A stretch of DNA of 64,000 bases from Brugia malayi (GCF_000002995.4 NW_025062476.1:7996501-8060500); one strand, 5' to 3'; counted from the first letter of the stretch, positions 1 through 13,030 are shown. Made by a program: numbers and translations. Notes: generated by a model from the letters alone, not told the origin.

Positions 1-797
1 TACTTCCGTTACGGAAATGTGTCCCATGTCCTTGTCCAACAACTCCAACAACTTGTCCAGTAATGCCTGTTGATCATTGCCCATGCAGTGTAAAAGTTAA
101 CCAGCTCTTACCATGCCCTATTGCTCTAGGTAAATATTCTCAGCTCTAATCTATAATGTTTTTAAAATTATGCACAAAATTGCAAAGTATTCGCCGTTTA
201 AATTTAAATATGTCCTTCAAATTGTCTCAAAATTTCTATTTTGTATGTGCTTAAAAGCAATTTTTGAATTTATTTAATTACAGCCCTGTCAAATTGTTGA
301 GCTTTTTTGTTTCACAAATATTTTCTTAACTGTTTTATAAATTTAAAAAGAGTCAAATATGAATATATTTTTTCGTTTCTTAAGTTTTAAAGATTCCTCA
401 ACAATAATACGCGGATCGGGGGTTTCTCCGATATTTTCCATCCATTCTCTTGTTTTACAGAAATCCTGTCTTCACTGCAAATATTCGAAATTTGTGATCA
501 AAGATTTGGATTTAATTATTTCAATTATTCTTGTTTTCAGGTATATTTCAAGCAAAAAATCGGCGTCGAAAGAGGCAAATGAGTAAGTGATCTTTGTATT
601 GCAATATATCAAAGTTAAACTATATTTTATTATCCTTAATTTTGGAGCTAATTTTAGGCTTGAAGCTTTCATATGTAACTTTATTGAACTTCGCTTTTAT
701 GTTGAGTCAATCTTTGGAAGCTCGGAGCTTTAATGAAAACTTGAAAAATGAATGCATAAAGAAATTGATGGGCGAGATTTTTGACCAGGATAAATAA
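1..797 (+). CDS. 3' part of an unrecognised Cys/Pro-rich protein gene (partial)
   Basis: The first 129 bases read in frame 3 as a Cys- and Pro-rich segment (CVPCPCPTTPTTCPVMPV then DHCPCSVKVNQLLPC), ending at a GT donor (gtaaat at 130). A phase-consistent continuation uses 541-581 (after ttttcag, before gtaagt), encoding a basic run NRRRKRQM, and then an exon from 657 after ttttag. That last exon stays open to a stop at 795-797 and ends KLMGEIFDQDK. A further exon at about 460-495 (after ttttacag) is possible. The CXC-rich repeat could be structural or extracellular, but no family is recognised. The gene begins outside the window. The chain of exons is inferred; only the Cys-rich segment is clearly protein-like. 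Confidence 0.4.
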
Positions 798-872
798 CTA
801 ATAAAGAGCTCAAATCAAACAAAGGATTAGAGTATTATAAAGAAATGTTGACTTCAAGTATGTAAATTTTCT

Positions 873-2070
873 AGCAGAAGTGATAGTACCACTAGACGAC
901 AAACTAGCAATTGAGTATCTCCGGAAACTCGGATATGTGGAAGAATTTAACTTATCATCTGCAAATATTTGCCATCCAACAAACTTGCTGGGCAATGTTT
1001 TATCTCCAGATGAGGTTTTCGCTGATGATCTCTAGAGTCGACTTATCCCAATATGCAATTTTGATGCATTTTTTTGAAAATTTGAAAGACTCAGTGTTTT
1101 TTGTTCCATAAATTGAATTAAGAAGATAAAATAGCAAAAGAGATTGAAAAGTTTTCCATAATATCTTTCGTTAACAGCTTAATGGAGATTCTATAATTTC
1201 CTACACAACTTTCGAAATATTTCCTCTTTTCGTTTTCCAAGTATTTAGTTTTAGAGAAGCGCAGCAGTGATACCGATACCAGTGCAACCATTTCAGGGCG
1301 CACTGTCCGTTCATCAACAAATACCCGTTGAACTTCTAGCAAACGTAAGCAAATCAAATAGTTTGTTTATGATATATGTGCTATATATTAATTCACTCAC
1401 AACTTCAACATTCTTTTTAATAACAATCTTCATAGTCCATGCCACAGCAATTTGCATTCGGTGGAATAAGTGGCGTACAAGCAATGAATCTTCCACTTAC
1501 TCCTCAAGAGCAGGTACCTTCGGGGTCAGCTGAACAACCTAAACTGAAAGATTTGCTTGCATCTCCATCTGACACTCGATTAAAGATGAATGAAGTAAGT
1601 ATTATTTTCACTTTTTGAAAAAGGATAATCTCTACAAAAGTTGGAGATCCACTCGTCAACTTTGCAATGTGTAATGTTCAGGGAAATGGCAGGATAAACT
1701 CGACCAGGCTCTTTTTCCGAAGAGGCTAGCCATAAGATTGTTTTATTCAATTAACTCTTATTATAATCAACTTCTTCAGTAAAATGCATAAATTTCTGGA
1801 AATTGAGGAAATAGTTATTATGACCCAAATTTTCTACTACAATTTTCAATTTCCAGTACAACAACTTTAATGAGTGATTATCGATCATGCAAAATTGAAA
1901 GTGAAATCAAATTTAAAATGAAACCAGAAATTAAAATAACATACACTTTTTTGTTTCAGGATTGCCAACCTTCTGGAAGGAGAAAATCTGCAACGGCTAC
2001 AAGAAGCAGAATTACGTTAATTACGTTTGCCGTTATTGTCTGGATAAGATCACAAGAACGCGCTGTATAA
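873..2070 (+). CDS. Unrecognised multi-exon protein, exon chain incomplete
   Basis: Several stretches look strongly coding and join in phase 0. The exon after tttctag (873) reads EVIVPLDDKLAIEYLRKLGY and continues to NVLSPDE. The exon from about 1255 reads AAVIPIPVQPFQGALSV and ends LLAN before gtaagc at 1347. The exon 1434-1593 reads SMPQQFAFGGISGVQAMN, continues LTPQEQ, and ends MNE before gtaagt. The last exon, after tttcag at 1960, either continues in the same phase to a stop at 2070 (DCQPSGRRKS...) or, in another frame, reads IANLLEGENLQRLQEAELR and stops. The second reading looks more protein-like but needs an unseen exon or a one-base change. The 5' end is unresolved and may belong with the gene at 1-797. 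No domain is recognised. Confidence 0.4.
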
Positions 2071-3002
2071 CATCTTTTGTACGCAACTAAAAATGCCTAA
2101 TTTCATATGCAACAACTTTTTATATGTTGCAATTTGCTCTCATTAATTTTTTTGGAGATAATACTAGGAATACGGTAGATTTTACCAACTCTAAATTATA
2201 TTATGCCTAAAATCATCATATTGTTCTTTTTACGGGCATTAAAAAAGGTTTAAAAATCAGTTAGGCTATCCGAGGAGTTCTAATATTTGGTACTGAATAA
2301 GTTGAAAAGTTTTACTTCACATTTAAAATGAATGTCGACTTCAGAATGAACTTTATGATACTTGCAATTATTCATTTATGTCGAAAAATAAAATTCATTT
2401 TTTATTATTACTTTTGTAGATCCAATGACATTAAAAGTAAACAAAGCAATTATTCAAATCGAATAATTTCATTATCTTTACGAATCTCAGGAATGAAGTA
2501 CTCTTTTGTTAAAAATTAATTCAGAAAAAGTTATCGTTAACATTTCATATAATAGAACGGTTTAACTTAGTAACAACTTCATGCAGTTGTGACTGAAAAA
2601 GTTTAGTAAAAAGAAGTTACTATCAAGTGTAATACTGCAAAGAAAAGCGAAGTAAATTTTTTAAACTTAAAAACAATGTAAAAAACAGTTAAAGTTCAAA
2701 ATCATAAATTGCTATACTGAAAATACGTTTCAAAGTTCAAGGAATACCACGAATAATTTTTGTTTTATGAGAACGTTAAATTATTTAGCGCAAACTACTA
2801 AAGAACATCTTATTATTGAATACGATAGATTGCAAACTATTGCATCGCTTTTACTCTTTCTTGAATTCAATCCAATTGAATATATATTATGTAAATTTGT
2901 CGAGCATTAAAAATTGAAATGGAACTGTTATTTGAAGCCATTTTTAATTTTTCATAGACTGGGTTTGCGTGACGCGGTTAAGGTACGTATGATAGAAAAA
3001 AG
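2071..3002. other. Non-coding AT-rich spacer
   Basis: No open frame with protein-like composition or plausible splice-bounded exon was seen on either strand. It presumably holds the 3' end of the upstream gene and the 5' region of the phosphatase gene. Confidence 0.6.
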
Positions 3003-6000
3003 ATGCCGCCAAAAAAGGTTTGTTGGCAATTGAGGATTATGTAGAATGAGAGTGGAAGGGTTTTTTTTTGGGGGAGGTTGATCGGTCTAATGAAAAATTG
3101 AAAGATGAAATTAGGTGTAAATTCTGAACTGATTTGTAAGATATCTCTAGCGACCAACTACGACTAAGGGAAGAATGGTGTGCTCAGTGGATGAAAGGAG
3201 ACAATCGAAAGGTGTCATTCGCCGTCGCACAATTCAAAGCGACTTTCGAGCTCCTATTGGAAAAAAATTTGTTCACAAAACAGTAGTAAGTCGCACTAAT
3301 GATCTTGCAGTAGGATTGACATAGATTAACAAATATGAAGTAGGATGTGTAATATCTATCATCGCGTCATTTTTAATATCGTTTCCAAGAGACAATCGAA
3401 TTTTATCATCTTACTCTAGCATTAAATCTGCTACTTCAGCATGTACTAAGATTTATTTTAGGTTGATGCAAGTTTTTTTTTTCTATCAAGAAAGAGCTAA
3501 TAATACTTCTAGCAGTTTAGCAATCACTACAAAGTGGCCTCTTTGTGTGTCCATCTAAGGTTGAAATCTATCGGCCAATTACATTTTCGTTATTTCTTGC
3601 TGAGCATCCAATGCAATGAAATTTTCATTACTGAATTTCCATTGCAAATAATTTAGGAAAAGTCAGGTAAAGCGGTAGCAAAATATTCCGAACCACAGAA
3701 AAAAAAGACAATATATGAGCTATGGGCTGACCAGGTGATTGATATGGGTGTTAGGAACATAAGACGAGAATTCGTCACTACAATAAGAACATATAATCCG
3801 TCTGGTACGACAAATGCATGGGAAGCTGACAAAAATTATGACAAAAACCGGTGAATTTCATTTTAGACATTCTCAATTTCTTCAGAACAATTGATTTTTA
3901 CAAAAATCGTAGAAAAAATTCACAAAATTTTACAAGCTTTGCAAAAAATTAAGGTTCGAAGATATCAAACTGCTGGACAAAACAAGAGTAGTACTCAAGA
4001 ATACGCCCAATAGTAAGAGATCATTTTTCTATTAAAATAAACAATGCAACTTTACGCTGTTTTGGAAAAAATTGTATCTCATGCAGGGTATAAATAAACT
4101 GGAATTTAAAAATATTGAAATTTAAAAAAAAATAACAGCAGATGATGACTACTACCATGCTTCATACGTACAAATTGGCGAAAATATTAATTTCATTTGC
4201 GCACAAGGACCACTGCCAAATACTATTGAAGATTTTTGGTGTATGGTTATACAAGAAGATTCAAAGGTCAGTAAAATATGCACAGAATTCATTTCTGCAA
4301 TTTAGAAGCACAGGTTTTGGTAGTACAGACTTTTCTGAAGTCCTTCATCTCATTTATTTTTTATTTCTGCAAAGTTGTACAGTTATCTTAGTTTATTACA
4401 GGTTATAATACAATTATGTCAATGGACTGAGGAGGGCAAAACTCAATGTGCGGAATATTTCCCGAGTAGTGATTGGGAGTGGAAAGATTACGGATCCGTT
4501 CGTGTTAAAATTATCGAAAAAACTTCACCTATGACACAACTTCGAAAAGTCTATCGAACAAAAATACAAGCTATTTACAAGGATAAAAAACACGAAGTTA
4601 ATACAAAATATAATAAATTTCTGTGAGACATGCAGCTTACTTGATATTTGTAAAAGTCGATATTAATTTCCAACTTGTAAAGCCAACTTAAAAAAATTGT
4701 TAATTTGAACAAATCCTTTTATTTTTCCACTTTTTAAACCATTTCATTGAAAATAAACACCATTGAATGTCCCGTCGTAGACTCTAATTTCACATAGTCA
4801 AGTTCATGATACTAACTATTCGAGGTACTTTAAATTAAGCTGCAAAATCATATAATTTATTTCGAAGGTGCTACACTTATTGTATGGTGGTTGGCCCGAT
4901 CATTTTGTAGCTGAGTCAACACCGATATGTCGTGAAATACGAATGCTTGCTCTCAAATTTTCCGAAAAAAAGCCTATAATTGTACATTGCAGTGCCGGAA
5001 TTGGAAGGTAGCTTTTAAAATTGATTAAATCCCTTTACAATGCAAAATCAAATATACATGAGTTGAGAAAAAGTAAGAAATAAGGTATTGCTTGAAATTT
5101 TTGGCTACTTCAATACTTTTTTTATTGGTATTAGTAATACTAGCAGAAGATAGAAAAATTACTGCTTAGCTACTTTTCAATGATTGCGGTTTTCCAATTG
5201 GCTCCACCCCATTGTATTCGTAAGACTTCTTGGAGAATTATGAAGAGAATGAGAGAATCATTAAATTTGCGACATTGATTAATCTTAAACTTTTGTAGAC
5301 TTTTCATCATCCTAATATCTTTAGCTTAACTGAAACAGTTTAAAGTAATGAAAAAATATAGTTCGTCGAGCAAAGCAGGAATGTATAGTTAGCTAGAAAA
5401 TTAATGAATTCTTAACACTATCTGTTGTCTGCAGATGGAATTCGTCTTTAGTCTTTTAGTTCAATTTATAAAATTTTCATTTGCAATAAAAATATATCTT
5501 TTCTATTTGCTCATTTAGTATATACTCATTTGTCTTTTTAATTATTATCTTTTATCACCAATGGTAAATGGAGTTACCTTTCAGCGTTACTTTTACCTAC
5601 CAATAACTCATCTCATAATGAATCAAATGGTTCAGTATACCAAATGTAATTTTACAAAATTAAGTTGAAATGAAATCGAATTTTCAGAACGGGCACATTT
5701 GCAGCCATATTTATGGCAGTTGATCGTCTTAAACATAATGAAAATCTTTCAATTCCTGATATTGTTAAAGAATTACGTGATCAGCGAATGCATGCGGTGC
5801 AGAATGATCAGGTATTATCGCTGTAACCGATTAACTCTACAAAAACGGATAAAACTGAAAAGTTTCTTTGAAACATGGAAAATATACAAAAAGGATAAAT
5901 TTTCATGGCGTTTTGACAAGACCCTAGAACAACATAAATCCAAAATAAATAGATACCTGATTGCTTTTCTTATTTGTAGCGATATTTTAGCAGTATTTAT

Positions 6001-6140
6001 TTATCTATCGGATGGTCATCGAGATTCTGCTGGCAGAGGATCTGTTAATTAAAAGTCCAGAGATAATATCGTTGATCAAGGAATATGACGATCTTATTGC
6101 GCGGAAACGTCAAGAAAGAAACCAAAAAAGTAAAAAATGA
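3003..6140 (+). CDS. Cytosolic protein tyrosine phosphatase (classical PTP domain)
   Basis: Hydrolyses phosphotyrosine on proteins; predicted cytosolic, with no signal peptide or membrane segment. Eight phase-consistent exons: 3003-3017, 3151-3285, 3657-3850, 3954-4012, 4139-4266, 4402-4596, 4868-5007, 5688-5811 and 5994-6140 (the first encodes only MPPKK). The protein is about 345 residues, with a basic N-terminal extension of some 60 residues before a single PTP domain. Family motifs are all present: the substrate loop DDYYHASYVQ, the WPD loop (GGWPDHF), the catalytic P-loop HCSAGIGRTGTF with the nucleophilic Cys and Arg, and the Q-loop region (VQNDQYLFIYR). The domain therefore looks catalytically complete. 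It ends in a lysine-rich tail (KRQERNQKSKK). Nematodes carry a large family of such small PTPs, many expressed in the male germline; that expression is known of the family and not shown here. The donor at 4597 (gttaat) is weak, but the join restores the conserved VLHLLYGGWPD. Confidence 0.95.
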
Positions 6141-7312
6141 GTAATTTGGACTGATGAACATCCATTATTAAATGGCACCCATTCTTTGTTTACTCAAGCT
6201 GTGCTTTTTATGCCAGTGATTCAAGAAGAAAACATCCTATTATGCAAACATTTTCATATCTTCTATTAAAACTTTATCGTTGTACACAGTTCCATATCGA
6301 TTATTATTACCAGTTAGCGTGCTTTTAATTTGTATGCTTGTCTCAATTTTCAGGAACTCATAATTTCTTTCACATTTTGAATTTTGTAGCTATTTGTTAT
6401 ACCGCCGTTCATAAAGTCCTAGAATAAGCTGCTTTTAGAAGACGTTTTTTTCCGTAAAATGCATGACTAACTAGCTTGAAATTTCAATACTGAACTTATT
6501 CCAACCAAGTGAAGAATATTACTAATTCATTACTGAGCCAAAGCAATTTTATCACAAAATGCCTCACAAAACAAACATTGTAAGCCAAGATGTTAATAAA
6601 AACAAGTTGCTAAATTTTTAATATAAAAAGTATAAAAATATAGATGTTTTATTAATATAAAAAAAGTTATGCAAAGATTTTAAAAACGCTAGTTAACAGC
6701 TAGAAAGTGCATATGTTGTATACAAGAACAACTGAACAGCTGAAATCAGTGGTATTCTTTCCCTTTTTAATGAAATATGTGCCGAATGGTCCTTCTCAAA
6801 CAGAAGAGATTACTTATTTTTGTATCCAACCTGTCAACAAGATTATCCTTCTTCTGGATATTTGACTGTTCATAGCAGTTTACCGATCGCAAATAATGAC
6901 TATTGTTTTGCTCATTTGTTCTGTATTTTATCAGTTACCAATTTTGATGAATGTTTTCTGCATTGGGGTTAACATAGCATAATTCTGACTCCAGAAAATT
7001 TAATTTTAGGAAACAAGTTATATTTCCAAACATGGTTTCTTAGCTTCATTAAAATTTTATAAAAGATAACATGAACAATTATTTTATGTGCTTTTAAAAA
7101 AGCTAGTTAGAAGTTTTGCTTTGATACATTTTTAAAGTTTTTCCAACCACTTTTCCTTTTATTTTGCAGAATTACACCAAAAATGATGAGGCAGTCTTCG
7201 ATTTTCAATTTTCCACACGAAAATCACAAATTTTTGCTAGCCTTATTTGAAACTAAAAAAAGAAATCATATAGTAAATGGAATCTTATTGTCATAAGCTT
7301 AATTCTTTACTG
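6141..7312. other. Non-coding AT-rich spacer
   Basis: This is the region downstream of the phosphatase. Composition is low-complexity and AT-rich, and no supported exon was seen on either strand. Confidence 0.6.
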
Positions 7313-7689
7313 TTCTTTACTGATCAATTCTACCAATCTGTCGAAAAGAACTTCATTGTTAAAACCATTTAAAGGTAAATTAAAAAAGAATTTATTACAA
7401 AAACTTTACTGAATTGTTTGATTTCGATTTTAAGAGAATCTAAATTTTTTGGGTTAATGGTTTCTTCTTCTATAGGACGACATGAAACTTTTTCAACTTC
7501 ATTGCTAAGGTCGATCAAAGAAAGAAGTGACGAAATATAGAAAGTAAATCTATTTGCATTGTTATTCACTTTGCAGGCTTCCAGCTTTTCTTTTCTATTA
7601 ATCAGAGAAAGGGGATGAGGTTAAAAGTGGAATTCGTCTTGTATTTATTGCCAATTTTGAAACGCTTGGAAAAAACTTTCTTGACCATA
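7313..7689 (-). CDS. Possible small gene divergent from C9orf72, unrecognised
   Basis: On the minus strand an ATG at 7689 begins MVKKVFSKRFKIGNKYKT. A splice acceptor (gattaatag) leads into a charged stretch reading EKLEACKVNNNANRFTFYIS and continuing through VEKVSCRPIEEETINPK to KQFSK before a GT. A short terminal segment LFDRLVELISKEQ is followed by a stop at about 7313. The amino-acid composition is more convincing than the opposite-strand reading. The phases of the two joins are not all consistent, so the structure is uncertain. Its start lies only 140 bases from the C9orf72 start on the other strand, so a shared bidirectional promoter is possible. No family is recognised. Confidence 0.35.
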
Positions 7690-7828
7690 AAACGTGAAAA
7701 ATGGCGTAGGAGTGATTGTTTTCATTGTGTCCTTCCTATCGTGGTCAGCGAATGGGAATGGAAGGCTGTTACTGTTCTGCTATAGATGTGGCTTGGTGGA
7801 TTGCTCCTTCTGCGACGGGGCGCTAACA

Positions 7829-10800
7829 ATGGTGGAAATGGTTTCGGAAGCTGTTGAAGCAGATAGATTTCTTCAAATCTATGAAGCCATCGAGGTGGGC
7901 AGTTAATTACAAAGTCTTATTGTCTCTCTTATCCTGAATTGCTTACGACTAGTATTATTAGATTTCAGGATTCATCACGCAAAATTCAACTGCCAGTCTG
8001 TCATCCGTGTGCCATTCGAAAGGTGATATGGTCATCATTTGATTATATGACCGGACCTGAATTGGGTTTCACGTGGGAAACAGTTACTGCTACGAGCGAA
8101 CCTACATCGAGCGGCAAAACTTCACTGTCAGATAGTTCACGTGATGATTCGAGTCTCGCTTCTTCCATAACTAAAGGTTGTGGCAGTAGTGCTGATTATG
8201 AAGAAATTGATGATGTCTATAGGGTAATTTGTTTACTGTCTTGTAACTTGTCAGACTCAGTACTGAAATAGCTTGTCAGTTCTTTTCGAAATTTTTCTGA
8301 GTAAAAAAGAAAGTCGATTATCATAATATGTGAAATGTGTGGTAGTTTCAGAGTAAGTTACTGTCAGAAACAATATCCGATATGCAGATATGTGCCATGT
8401 GTTCTGACACCAGTGGAGATTTTGTTTGTTATCATTGTGATGTTAGCTTTCGATAGTTCTTTCATTTGTGGTGCTCTGTACCTCATTTAACATTCTTTCA
8501 CGTAGTCATTTTTGAATTGATTAGCTTATTCGTTCTAACTTTCGACATCTTTTTTTCTTTGTTTTCAGCAAATTTCTGAACTGCATCAAGATGTTTTTAA
8601 AATGAATATGCTTATATGCAGTGATGAGCGGTTATATTTGGATGAATTCATGACTGAAAGTCGTTCAACTATTGATGGGACCATTACAATAGCTGCTAGT
8701 GATAACGATTGTATGAAACATGTAGTATCTGAATTCTCTCTTTCTTAGACCTGTTATTGAATATTGTATTCATAATCAAAAGCAAGAACACGCAGTAATA
8801 TGGATTAAATGTAAAAGTGCTCAGAGTTGGTACTGAATTCTACTATTATGTTATTTTAATTATTTTAGGCAAGTTTGACTTCTGCGTCAAGAAGTGGCGA
8901 CCTTGACAGTTCAACAAATAGTGATAAGGACAGCAACATTCATAAGGTATTCTTCCAGTTGCTTGATTTATATTCTCTTTGTTAGTTCAAGACCAAATGC
9001 AACTAATTTATCAATTTCAGTAGCTAATACATGCTAATTTTATTGTTAGGTTCAGTATTTTTTAACATGAATTTATCATCGTTAAGTCAGGAAGAAGTTG
9101 TCGAAGTGAGTCCAGTGAATGCAGTTGGGGATTTACTGGTGCTTGATGAGACGTCTGCAAAAAATAGTGAAGATTTACAAGGTATTCAAGAATATCATAA
9201 CGATAGTAAGGAATAATTTTTTTTTCAGAAGATTTGTTCTTCAGTAAATGCTATAACTTTTTTGGTTTTTTTAAAGGATCATTTAACTGCTAAATTTCAG
9301 GAATGGTTTCGTCTGGTGTCGATTCGGGTATAGTAGGCACTGTATCGATATATAGTGAACTGAGTGTGATGGGCGGTTCACATGCGAAAGAAATATTAAA
9401 TGTCAAGCTAAATGAAGAAGTCACACAAAAATCTTTTACTGTTAGTCATAATCATTTCATAACGGATAATAAGGGATGATTTTTCTTCAATTGCTGAGTT
9501 GAAAGGATTGTACAGCTTATTTGCGTTAAATTTGCTTAGCTACTCAGTTAAAAATAGTGTCTTTCATACATACAGATATTTATTGTGTTGTTATTAGGAA
9601 ACTATTACACAAAAAGCATGAGCGACAAACGGCCAAACTCTTAGATGACTAATTTTTAGTTTTGATTCGAAAACTAATTTTTTCAAGTCAACTGTGAATC
9701 CATGAAAGATGAGAAGTGAAATAATTTATGCTTAAAAAATTGTAACTTTGTTTTCCTAATATTTCCAATCAAATGACTTAACAGTTGTCTTGCTCATGCA
9801 TTTTGTGCTACGATTGTGAAGTAGAAACATAATGGTTTCAAGAAATTGATGTCTACAGTTAATTGTTAGGCAACCGAAAACTGTACTGGAAAGGAGCGAA
9901 ATGTTCACTGCGTTGGACAAGCTGATTATGAGACTCTGTGTGGTTTGGTTGGAGAGAATAGTACAGTTCAGCTTTCTGACGAGGAATATGTTGCTAAATT
10001 CGTTCTTGCTGAACAGATTTGCAGGTTTGATACTTAGTTCATCTGCCGTGTTCATAGCGATCATGGAATCGAACCATTCTCATATTTAAAGAGCAGACAT
10101 TAAGAATTTGCTAGGCTGAGTTTGTCAGGATTTCAACTTTTGGTAAACTCATATGGCTATTGCTTTACCAGATTTCCTGCACTTCGGTACACCATATCTG
10201 CTAAAGAGATAACAACTGGAAAACTTCTAATTACTAATTACTTTTCTGAAAGTTATATGCAGTAGAATGAAATCCTTTCAGCACACCGATGCCGTCAAAT
10301 CCGCTGATACATAAGTTGACTTTGCTGCCGAAGCGTCATCTTTTTGTTGGTTCATACTTATTTCAAGTGAATGGTGGTTCCCTTCACGATCGTGCGATGT
10401 GTGCAATTTCACTTCTTGGGGATTACTCAAAGTTAGTTTGCCACTATTTTTCGTCTTTTTTGTATTTGTAACAGTTGAAGTTGTATTTAGTATTTTGTTA
10501 TATTGGATAATTTTAACTTTGTAGCGATTTACATTTTTTATGATTGCTTACGTTTGAGTGTTATGTGCAAAATTAATATCCTTTTTTTTTTTGATAAAAG
10601 AACTTTTTATATTTTCTCTGAGAGTTATATGCAGCAGAATTTTTGTTTTTAATAAAACAACTACAAAGTATCCAAAAGCAGTGTTTGTTTTCTCATATAA
10701 GTTTTACATTCCGTTTTGGATGAGAGAAATATAGGTAAAAATAACTAAGGGAAAATTTTTGTAGGTGGGAGTGGTATGCTGAAAGACAGCGTACACTTGA

Positions 10801-13007
10801 GGAAACTTTCATGGATATTATACCGCGTTTGCGAATCTCCCATTTAAAAGTATGTTTTTATTTTAAAATTTTATTTTTCTATTTCTGCAGCTGATTGCTA
10901 TTTCTCAGTTAAAACGATTAATGCATTAAGTCATGTAGGATGTTCAAAAATCCTGTTGATACTTAAAACTTGTAAAATAGATCGGTAGAATTTATCTGTG
11001 ATGTTTTGAGAATTATAGGAAAGTAAAGAAGATTTTATATGCCACGCAACCAAAGAAATATCGAGTGTTTTGTCAGTTATTGGTGTTTGTGAAACTTACC
11101 CGTTGTTATCACAAAATACTTATAATATTCAGGTACAAATTGTGTTGTGTGGTTAGAAAGAATTGTAACATTTTTTGTTTTCCTGTTTAAAAATTCTGCA
11201 ATGAGTGCTTCGCTGAGGAAAAAGCGTATGTTAAAATCTTGAATTTCTCCACATTCCTATTATGATCCAACTTATTGCGGGGACGAACTTGTTTTCGTTA
11301 TGCTCATTTAAAATTTATTAGAGATTTAGTGTGTGACTTCTTAACAGATATATTCTAATTGGAAATTCTGTAAATTTTCATAATTCTACTTTGCTTGCAT
11401 CTTACACTAGCTTAACCAGTTTCTAGACTTGCGTTTCATGGGTTGAAAAAACAAAATTGAAAGCCAGAAATTTTCAACACATTTTATTGTTTTGCTTACA
11501 GTTCCGGCAAACATATTTTGGCAGCGGAAAACTACAAAACAATTCGTTTCTGGCGAAAGCAATAACAGCAGTACTCTTATCGCAGTCGCACTGTGTTATT
11601 GTTGGTGACAGGAAGACTGATGTTGTCAAAGTAGATTTTTTAATATAACTTTCAAAAAATTGTATGGGATTCTGACATGTTTTATCTCTCATTTTCTATT
11701 ATACATATATATTTCTTGGTTTTTGGTTTCTATTATATATATTTCTTGGCTATACATATATATTTCTTGGTATGGTGATTAGATAATCATAGTTTTTATC
11801 TCATTCAATAATCTTTCTGGATGGTCCTTTGCGGTTTAATACTTTCAATAATAGTAAAGGCATATATATATTATTTTTCACTTGTAGATGTTATTGACGT
11901 TGTACCTATTTGTTGCACCGGAATGGCAATGGTTATGTATTAAGCCGTTCCAGTTTTCTTATTCTCCATATCTTCGCCTCCAGGCTATTCAAAGAGTATT
12001 TCATTTTTTATTGATATAGTTCAATCAAACCTTAATACCACAAAAGCGGAAACCATGCGGAAATCATTAAAGAAATAGTTTTTCGAATAATTTTGAATGA
12101 AAAAAATTAAAATTATACATTCAATTTTAATTTAGATTGAACTAATCACAATAATGTATGCTGGTACCGAATCACATTGGCCATTAACAGTGATTGATCT
12201 GGATCGTCAAATTGTATGTACTTCATCTCCACATCCAAAACATCGTGCACTAAAGCTTCTCAAACAAAAGAACGATATCATGCAGATACTGAAAAGAACT
12301 GGTGTTGATTTCAAAGACCCAATAATACCGAAAATGTCGGTGTCATTTTCAAAAAAATGCTTTACATTAAAACTCATTATCATTTGAACCTGTAGTAGTT
12401 TTTATATCTCCTCAGTGTTAGTGATATTTAAGTTCTTATTGATTTATAATTTCAATGTTTGCCATGATGTTAAATTTCAGTGAATTACGAAATTGCCATG
12501 CAGATCCTCGCGTTACAAATTTTCTCATTAGAATGGATTTATTGCCATTTGAAAAAAGCGCTCGTTTGGGGTTTATAAGACAGTTTAGATTGATGATCGA
12601 AAATTCAGCTAGAGCACTTATTGCGTACATACAGGATATAAGGTTAGTCTTTTTTTGAAACAAAGATTTACTTCTTAATCGTTACATGCCATTAACATGT
12701 ATTAAAGAAAAGCAATTACATGTCATTAACACGTATTGAAGAAAAGCAAAGCAGGATAACCTAAAGAGTCGTTATTTATAAAATATAAGATTAAGTGAAG
12801 ACCTGGATTGGTTTTAAATATATCGTTTTATTTAGTGAACCCGATTCTTCATATAAGCAACATACAACAAGCTCGAGATGGAGTCTTTGGCCTGCGCGCA
12901 AATCACTTGATTTAGTCAGCAATGCATCATTTCTAGTAACTCTGGCTGAAGCCGAACGTATTTTACCGGAGATTGCTGATTTTATATGCGAATCAAACAA
13001 TCTGTGA
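7829..13007 (+). CDS. alfa-1: C9orf72 orthologue (DENN-type, alfa-1) with large N-terminal-domain insertion
   Basis: C9orf72 is a longin/DENN protein that, with SMCR8 and WDR41 in vertebrates, regulates Rab/Arf GTPases, autophagy and lysosome function. Fifteen phase-consistent exons: 7829-7894, 7969-8223, 8569-8721, 8869-8946, 9091-9181, 9301-9440, 9870-10024, 10282-10431, 10765-10849, 11019-11132, 11502-11630, 11888-11995, 12136-12335, 12481-12642 and 12836-13007. They give about 685 residues, against 481 in human. Recognisable blocks are SSFDYMTGPELGFTWE (human ATFAYWDNILGPRVRHIW), QLSDEEYVAKFVLAEQIC (LSDGEITFLANHTLNGEIL), SFLAKAITAVLLSQSHCVIV (LLNAISSHLQTCGCSVVV), and RQFRLMIENSARALIAYIQD (AQFLLVLHRKALTLIKYIED). 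Residues about 60-293 are an acidic, Ser-rich insertion encoded by part of exon 2 to part of exon 7. The C-terminus ends early, ICESNNL, while a conserved-looking tail lies in another frame (see findings). A short N-terminal start (MVEMVSEAVE) was chosen; an upstream in-frame ATG at 7694 would add a hydrophobic, Cys-rich extension. The orthology rests on remembered human blocks and no alignment was run. Confidence 0.92.
11704..11770. repeat. Interspersed 15-mer repeat, three copies
   Basis: The 15-mer ATATATATTTCTTGG occurs three times, ending at 11719, 11749 and 11770, inside an intron of the C9orf72 gene. Confidence 0.9.
12682..12749. repeat. 34-bp tandem duplication in a C9orf72 intron
   Basis: Two adjacent 34-base units (12682-12715 and 12716-12749) begin TTACATG and end GAAAAGCAA. 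They differ at three positions. Confidence 0.9.
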
Positions 13008-13030
13008 TGCATCGTGACGATTTGCTGTGA

